35,700 nt of DNA. Source: Brevibacillus panacihumi W25. GTDB taxonomy: Bacteria > Bacillota > Bacilli > Brevibacillales > Brevibacillaceae. The DNA lies in assembly GCF_000503775.1 (NCBI RefSeq), contig NZ_KI629782.1:1187182-1222881 (forward strand), given 5' to 3'. How positions within the stretch are numbered: the stretch's first letter is position 1; every line of letters starts with the position of its first letter. This document shows, in pieces, positions 31,961 to 35,700 of the stretch. Under the pieces are notes generated by a model, which did not search any database, was not told the DNA's origin, and saw nothing but the letters and a program-made list of their open reading frames with translations. Made by a program: the position numbers and the translations under genes.

Positions 31961-32128
31961 GTCATACGATTTACCAATAGATTGGAAAAAAGATTCGAAT
32001 CTTTATTCCCGCCACCGGCTCATCCAGAAAAATATTCCATAATTACATGCTTCGCCCACTTCTCTGGAATGTTGATGGTTGAAAATCTAAGAATGAGTGA
32101 GCAAACGCGAGAAAACATTAATTTATAG
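31961..32128 (+). pseudogene. C-terminal gene remnant right of the IS110 element
   Basis: About 50 codons read as a normal protein end: NRLEKRFESLFPPPAHPEKY, then SIITCFAHFSGMLMVENLRM and SEQTRENINL before TAG at 32126. The start lies inside or beyond the insertion element. The fragment is on the opposite strand from the remnant at 30206, so they are not halves of one gene. Not recognised. Confidence 0.45.
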
Positions 32129-32142
32129 TGGGAGTGAGTCAT

Positions 32143-32967
32143 TTGAAAAAAGTAGTCCTTGTTGCTACACTTTCAACTTTTGTCTTATTTGGATGTGTAC
32201 AGCAATCTTCCGAACTCTCCCCCCCCACCAGTCAAGAGATAAACATCGCCAGCATTCCAAGTGCAGTATTACAATATGCAAGTAAAAAACTAGGTAAGTC
32301 AGTAAATGAACTAAATACAGAAGACCTGGTTCAGTTAGAAGAGTTATACTTGGCTTCAGATGAATTAGAAAGTGAACCTCTTGATCTCTCCTTTATCTCA
32401 TCAATGAAAAATCTTAAACATTTCAGTTTGTATGACATCAAAGTGAAGGATTTCTATTTTATATCTAATTTAAATGAATTAAAATCCCTCTCGATATCAG
32501 GTTTTCAGATGAGTCAATTGCCTTCTTTAAAACAATTACAAGAGTTGAAGAACCTTATGTTAACAGATGGAGATATCGAATCACTTGATTTCATAGTACC
32601 GTTAACAAACTTAGAAACACTCTCGTTGGATCATAATCAAATTACAGATCTTTCTCCTATTAAGGAAATGAAAAAATTGGTTTTCCTCGACATATCCAGC
32701 AATCCTATTAATGATATTGCGGCCGTCTCCAATTTATCTTCATTGGAGCGCCTTCAAATTATGGATACTTCTGTCCAGAATCTAGATGTATTATCTAATC
32801 TAAAGCATTTACGTTATTTAGATATTCGGGATACACCAATCTCGACTGTTAAGCCCCTAGTTAATATAGAAGGGTTGGAAATATTGCTCACGAATAATAA
32901 TGAAATGAAGGATCTGCATTTATTACCTAAGTCAGTTAGGGTATCTGCAACTTCTATTACAGATTAA
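32143..32967 (+). CDS. Leucine-rich-repeat lipoprotein
   Basis: A 274-residue exported lipoprotein. The signal peptide MKKVVLVATLSTFVLFGC ends in a lipobox Cys at residue 18. From about residue 80 it has internalin-like leucine-rich repeats of 21-23 residues (LKSLSISGF, LKNLMLTDGDIESLDFIVPL, LETLSLDHNQITDLSPIKEM, LVFLDISSNPINDIAAVSNL, LERLQIMDTSVQNLDVLSNL, LRYLDIRDTPIS). Such repeats form a curved binding surface outside the cell. The start is TTG 32143, set by GGGAGTGAG; an in-frame GTG at 32128 would put that site in the gene. A C8 run (32219-32226) just after the lipobox is a possible slippage point. Codon use is AT-rich, unlike the core genes, which suggests acquisition. Partner unknown. 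Confidence 0.85.
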   Translation: MKKVVLVATLSTFVLFGCVQQSSELSPPTSQEINIASIPSAVLQYASKKLGKSVNELNTEDLVQLEELYLASDELESEPLDLSFISSMKNLKHFSLYDIKVKDFYFISNLNELKSLSISGFQMSQLPSLKQLQELKNLMLTDGDIESLDFIVPLTNLETLSLDHNQITDLSPIKEMKKLVFLDISSNPINDIAAVSNLSSLERLQIMDTSVQNLDVLSNLKHLRYLDIRDTPISTVKPLVNIEGLEILLTNNNEMKDLHLLPKSVRVSATSITD

Positions 32968-32999
32968 GTAGAATTGTAATAGATATGGATTGTCAGTTG

Positions 33000-33480
33000 A
33001 TCGAGTAGGAGGGAGTGACTAACTCCCATCCTCTCACACCACCGTACGTACCGTCCGGTATACGGCGGTTCATCAAGCTTGACGAATGACAGAATACCGT
33101 TGTACTAAGCTTTTTAGCCCTTGTTGTTGCCAATATGCGACTCCGAGGGCTTTGTGTATTTGAGGAGTCTTCGTGGTACGCCATGCACCCTTTCGGGTGT
33201 TTGCAGTTTCTATTGCATGAACGTGCGATAGACCCAGAGAGCGAAGTTCTCGATATCCGGTTCTTACTCGCTTCCACTGAGACCACAAGCACAGTCGAAG
33301 TCTACGCCGTATCCATTCTTCGGTGAATTGTAGGATTTTCTTTGCATCCGCAAGGGCGAAGTATCCGATCCATCCCATAAGATACTGGTTTAATTTCCGA
33401 ATCCTTTCATCCATAGAGAGGCTCCATACAGGATTTGTAATGAAGCGAATTTTCTCCTTCAACTTCTGGAGTGATTGTGA
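33000..33480 (-). mobile_element. 3' fragment of a group II intron (class C-like), cut by IS21
   Basis: On the minus strand the maturase C-terminus (33480-33073) is followed by intron RNA. Domain V spans about 33072-33037 (GAACCGCCGTATACC, then GGACGGTACGTACGGTGGT), with a CGC in the place of the catalytic triad as in class C introns. Domain VI has the hairpin GGGAGT-TAGTC-ACTCCC (33027-33011). The intron's 3' end is near 33000. The 5' end, domains I-IV and most of the reverse transcriptase are missing; the IS21-family element begins where the maturase is cut. Confidence 0.8.
33073..33480 (-). pseudogene. ltrA: Group II intron reverse transcriptase/maturase, C-terminal fragment
   Basis: About 135 codons of the maturase (GIIM) and DNA-binding end survive: LNQYLMGWIGYFALADAKK, EEWIRRRLRLCLWSQWKRV, ELRSLGLSHVHAIETANTRK and ALGVAYWQQQGLKSL. 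The reverse transcriptase fingers, palm and YADD site are absent. The open frame starts only at an internal TTG (33462) and the coding resemblance runs to about 33480, where IS21-type sequence begins. Not functional as it stands; the 5' half may lie beyond the insertion. Confidence 0.88.
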
Positions 33481-33495
33481 ATGCTAATCTAATTA

Positions 33496-33539
33496 TTGAC
33501 CACCTAGTGGTACATCGCTCATAAAAAAGTTGACCACCT
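33496..33539 (+). repeat. Terminal repeats of the IS21 element
   Basis: TTGACCACCT occurs at 33496-33505 and 33530-33539 in the same orientation. These are the expected transposase binding sites of the left end. Confidence 0.75.
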
Positions 33540-33598
33540 GAGCACCTCTTTCCTGTATCTTGAAGTTGTCGAGACACCAAGATATAGGAGGAAAGGAA

Positions 33599-35107
33599 AT
33601 GCTTCAGATGGCTAATTATGAGTTTATCAGGAAACAACACGTTCTGCTAGGAAAGCCAATTCGTCAAATTTCTCGCGAAACCGGCTATTCCCGCCAAGTG
33701 ATACGAAAAGCCTTGAAATCCTCTGAGATCCCTATGTATCAACTCTCAAAACCGAAGCCAAAGCCAGTCATTGATTCTGTCCAGCCCATCATCTTGGAAT
33801 GGCTACGCCAAGATGAACAAGCACCCCCAAAGCAGCGACATACTGCCAAACGAATCTACCAGAGACTCGTCGATGAATACGGATTTACCGGAGGTGAATC
33901 AACGGTACGCCGTTATGTCAGGCAATTGCGGGTTTCTCCTCCCAAAGCATTTGTCCCCCTCGATTTCCCGCCAGGGCGATTTGCTCAATTTGACTGGGGT
34001 GAGGTTACAGTTCTTTTACAGGGTAAACAGGTGAAAATTCAAGTCTTTTGTATGCGTTGCACCTACAGCAGAAAGATCTTTATCAAAACATTCGCTCATC
34101 AAAAGCAAGAAGCACTTCTCCAAGGTCATGTAGATGCTTTTGGTTTTTTCGGTGCTGTTCCCCAGATCATTACGTACGACAACCTGACGACCGCCGTAAA
34201 AAAGGTTTTGGAGGGCAAAAACCGTGAGGAGCAAGAACGGTTTGTTCAGCTACGTGCCCATTATCTGTTCGAAAGCTATTTCTGTGATCCGGGAAAAGGG
34301 CATCAAAAAGGCCAAGTGGAAAATCTCGTGCAGTTTGTTCAGAAGCAATTCTTTACCCCTGTACCAAGTGTTTCTTCTTTAGATGAATTGAATCAAATTC
34401 TCCTCGAAAAATGTATCTCTTACGAGAAAACAACCGTTCCGAGGTCTTCCCTAACCGTTGGAGAAGCATTTGCTCAAGAGCAGCTTATCATGCTCTCATT
34501 GCCCCCACGACCATTGGAATGTTGTCGTATCGTATCCGTGAAAAGTAATACGCTGTCCATGATTCACTTCGAGAAAAATGCTTATTCTGTCCCAGTTTCT
34601 CATGCGTCAACTGAGCTTATTTGTCGTGTGTTTGCCGAAAGAATCGAGGTCTACCACGGCAAAAACCTGATTGCTACGCATGAGCGATGCTTAGATAAGG
34701 GAAAAGAGCTTTTGCAGTACGATCATTATCTGGATTTGCTTCTTACTCGCCCAGGAGCCGTTTTATATGCGAGGCCAATACATCAGGCGGGATTGCCTGC
34801 CATTTACCAAAAGTTCTTGGACAAGTGCCGTTATCGGCCTGGGGGAATGAAGGAATTCGTTCGACTCTTGCTATTACACCGAGAATTCGATGCATCCCTT
34901 GTGGAAGAAGCACTTAATGAAGCTTGTCAAAAGGGTATGTTCCAGTACGATGCCGTAAGGCAATTGTTGTTTCAGCGTACATTGCCAGAACATCGTGTCC
35001 CCCAACTCGCGTTGGCCGAGGATAGCTCTATTCCGCGTATTCAAGTAAAATCGCCTGATCTTAGCCAGTACAATCGTTTGTTACATAAAGGGAGTGTGGT
35101 TCATTGA
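33599..35107 (+). CDS. istA: IS21-family transposase IstA
   Basis: A 502-residue transposase. The N-terminal helix-turn-helix (GKPIRQISRETGYSRQVIRK) is followed by the rve integrase core, with DDE residues in FDWGEVTVLL (Asp), ITYDNLTTAVKK (Asp) and PGKGHQKGQVENLV (Glu). The C-terminal domain matches IstA (YSVPVSHAS, RPGGMKEFVRLLL). The start is ATG 33599, with AGGAGG seven bases upstream; an earlier in-frame ATG at 33560 lies in the terminal region without a ribosome site. The gene is intact and overlaps istB. It probably cuts and joins the element ends together with IstB. Confidence 0.95.
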   Translation: MLQMANYEFIRKQHVLLGKPIRQISRETGYSRQVIRKALKSSEIPMYQLSKPKPKPVIDSVQPIILEWLRQDEQAPPKQRHTAKRIYQRLVDEYGFTGGESTVRRYVRQLRVSPPKAFVPLDFPPGRFAQFDWGEVTVLLQGKQVKIQVFCMRCTYSRKIFIKTFAHQKQEALLQGHVDAFGFFGAVPQIITYDNLTTAVKKVLEGKNREEQERFVQLRAHYLFESYFCDPGKGHQKGQVENLVQFVQKQFFTPVPSVSSLDELNQILLEKCISYEKTTVPRSSLTVGEAFAQEQLIMLSLPPRPLECCRIVSVKSNTLSMIHFEKNAYSVPVSHASTELICRVFAERIEVYHGKNLIATHERCLDKGKELLQYDHYLDLLLTRPGAVLYARPIHQAGLPAIYQKFLDKCRYRPGGMKEFVRLLLLHREFDASLVEEALNEACQKGMFQYDAVRQLLFQRTLPEHRVPQLALAEDSSIPRIQVKSPDLSQYNRLLHKGSVVH

Positions 35108-35700
35108 GTACAACCTTTTTGCTCGAAAACTATGCGAAACGTCTACGACTACCCGCGATCAAGCGTGTCTATAAGGAAATGGCCCATGATGCTGCTGAAC
35201 GACAAATTCCCTACGAGGAGTTCCTGTTAGCTCTTTTGGAGCAAGAAGTTCAGCAAAGAGATGCCAATCAAATCGCAAGTCGAATAAAGCACGCCAAGTT
35301 TCCGTCCGTTAAAACTCTCGATCAATATGAATTTTCAGCGATTCCATCCCTCAATAAACCCAAATTACTTCAACTGGCTCGTTGTGAATACATTGAAAAA
35401 GCTGAGAACATCATGTTTATTGGAAACTCCGGCACTGGCAAGACTCATCTCTCCATAGCACTCGGGAAAGAAGCATGCCATCATGGCTATTCCGTACAGT
35501 TTTGGACAGCGGCTAAGATATGCAACGAGCTGATGGAAGCTCAGTCCCAAAAGCGAATCCTCCAGCTAGAGAAACAGTGGCTGAAAACTGATTTGATCAT
35601 CTTGGATGAAGTAGGATTTGTCCCTCTCAGCAGAACAGGGGCGGAGCTATTGTTTCAATTTTGTGCAGTTCGTTATGAGAAAGGAAGCATGATCATTACG
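35104..35700 (+). CDS. istB: IS21-family helper ATPase IstB (partial, runs off the window)
   Basis: The first 199 codons of the AAA+ helper. Walker A is FIGNSGTGKTH, Walker B is LIILDEVGFVPL, and SRTGAELLFQF is the conserved family stretch after it. IstB helps IstA choose and capture target DNA. The start is TTG 35104, overlapping the istA stop (TTGA) with AAGGGAG upstream, so translation is coupled. The frame is open to the last base of the window. Confidence 0.95.
   Translation, partial: MSTTFLLENYAKRLRLPAIKRVYKEMAHDAAERQIPYEEFLLALLEQEVQQRDANQIASRIKHAKFPSVKTLDQYEFSAIPSLNKPKLLQLARCEYIEKAENIMFIGNSGTGKTHLSIALGKEACHHGYSVQFWTAAKICNELMEAQSQKRILQLEKQWLKTDLIILDEVGFVPLSRTGAELLFQFCAVRYEKGSMIIT

Larger units (their letters stand above)
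33478..35700 (+). mobile_element. IS21-family insertion sequence (right end outside the window)
   Basis: The left end has two copies of TTGACCACCT (33496-33505 and 33530-33539), 34 bases apart, the multiple terminal repeats typical of IS21. The first copy continues into the palindrome ACCAC-CTA-GTGGT. Genes istA and istB follow in overlapping order. The exact left base lies within about 33476-33481, inside the intron maturase gene. Confidence 0.88.

Noticed and set aside
31937..32128. 63-codon plus-strand frame as an intact small gene
   Set aside because: The ATG lies in the insertion element tail without a ribosome site; only the later part looks like a protein remnant.

Overview
The window reads as the chromosome of an endospore-forming Bacillota of the Paenibacillaceae type, most like Brevibacillus. 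This rests on strong GGAGG ribosome sites, frequent GTG and TTG starts, a moderately GC-rich core with Bacillus-type gene families, and a cre box. No tRNA, rRNA or CRISPR array was seen. The genus is an inference.

Region 1 (1-7.8 kb) is a set of short transcription units. It holds a Gfo/Idh/MocA oxidoreductase, two dicarboxylate/amino-acid:cation symporters, a class III PLP enzyme of the glutamate-1-semialdehyde aminomutase family, an RpiR/MurR-type SIS-domain regulator, and a PucG-like class V aminotransferase broken by one in-frame stop. The divergent pair at 2.5 kb shares one perfect palindrome that carries a promoter on each strand.

Region 2 (7.8-19.5 kb) is one tight minus-strand operon: anmK, oppA-oppB-oppC, an AmiE-like serine hydrolase, oppD-oppF, murQ, glcD-glcF. 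It starts at a near-consensus promoter overlapped by a cre box. Read together it is a route for anhydro-muropeptides. The ABC transporter imports them, the cytoplasmic hydrolase strips the peptide, AnmK makes MurNAc-6-P, and MurQ releases GlcNAc-6-P plus D-lactate. The last two genes encode a GlcDF-type flavin/Fe-S oxidase that could burn the D-lactate; that link is inference.

Region 3 (19.6-28.3 kb) holds a BcrC-like PAP2 phosphatase, mscL, two small unknown genes and a structured non-coding RNA with its own terminator. It ends with a MacB/YvrN-type ABC exporter (adaptor, ATPase, permease) next to a two-component system. The exporter and the regulator promoters share a GACAT-N5-TGAC direct repeat.

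Region 4 (28.3-35.7 kb) is AT-rich, accessory and decaying. It begins with a split sigma factor of the SigO-RsoA type, whose larger gene is frameshifted, and small membrane proteins. An IS110-family element with a long structured 3' region follows, flanked by two gene remnants. Then come an LRR lipoprotein, the 3' end of a group II intron, and an IS21-family element running off the end. Exporter, two-component system and split sigma factor side by side recall the yvr locus of Bacillus subtilis.

The least explained item is a pair of related structured RNAs, at 1-145 (cut by the window edge) and 21937-22198. They keep the same loop sequences while the stem sequences change together.
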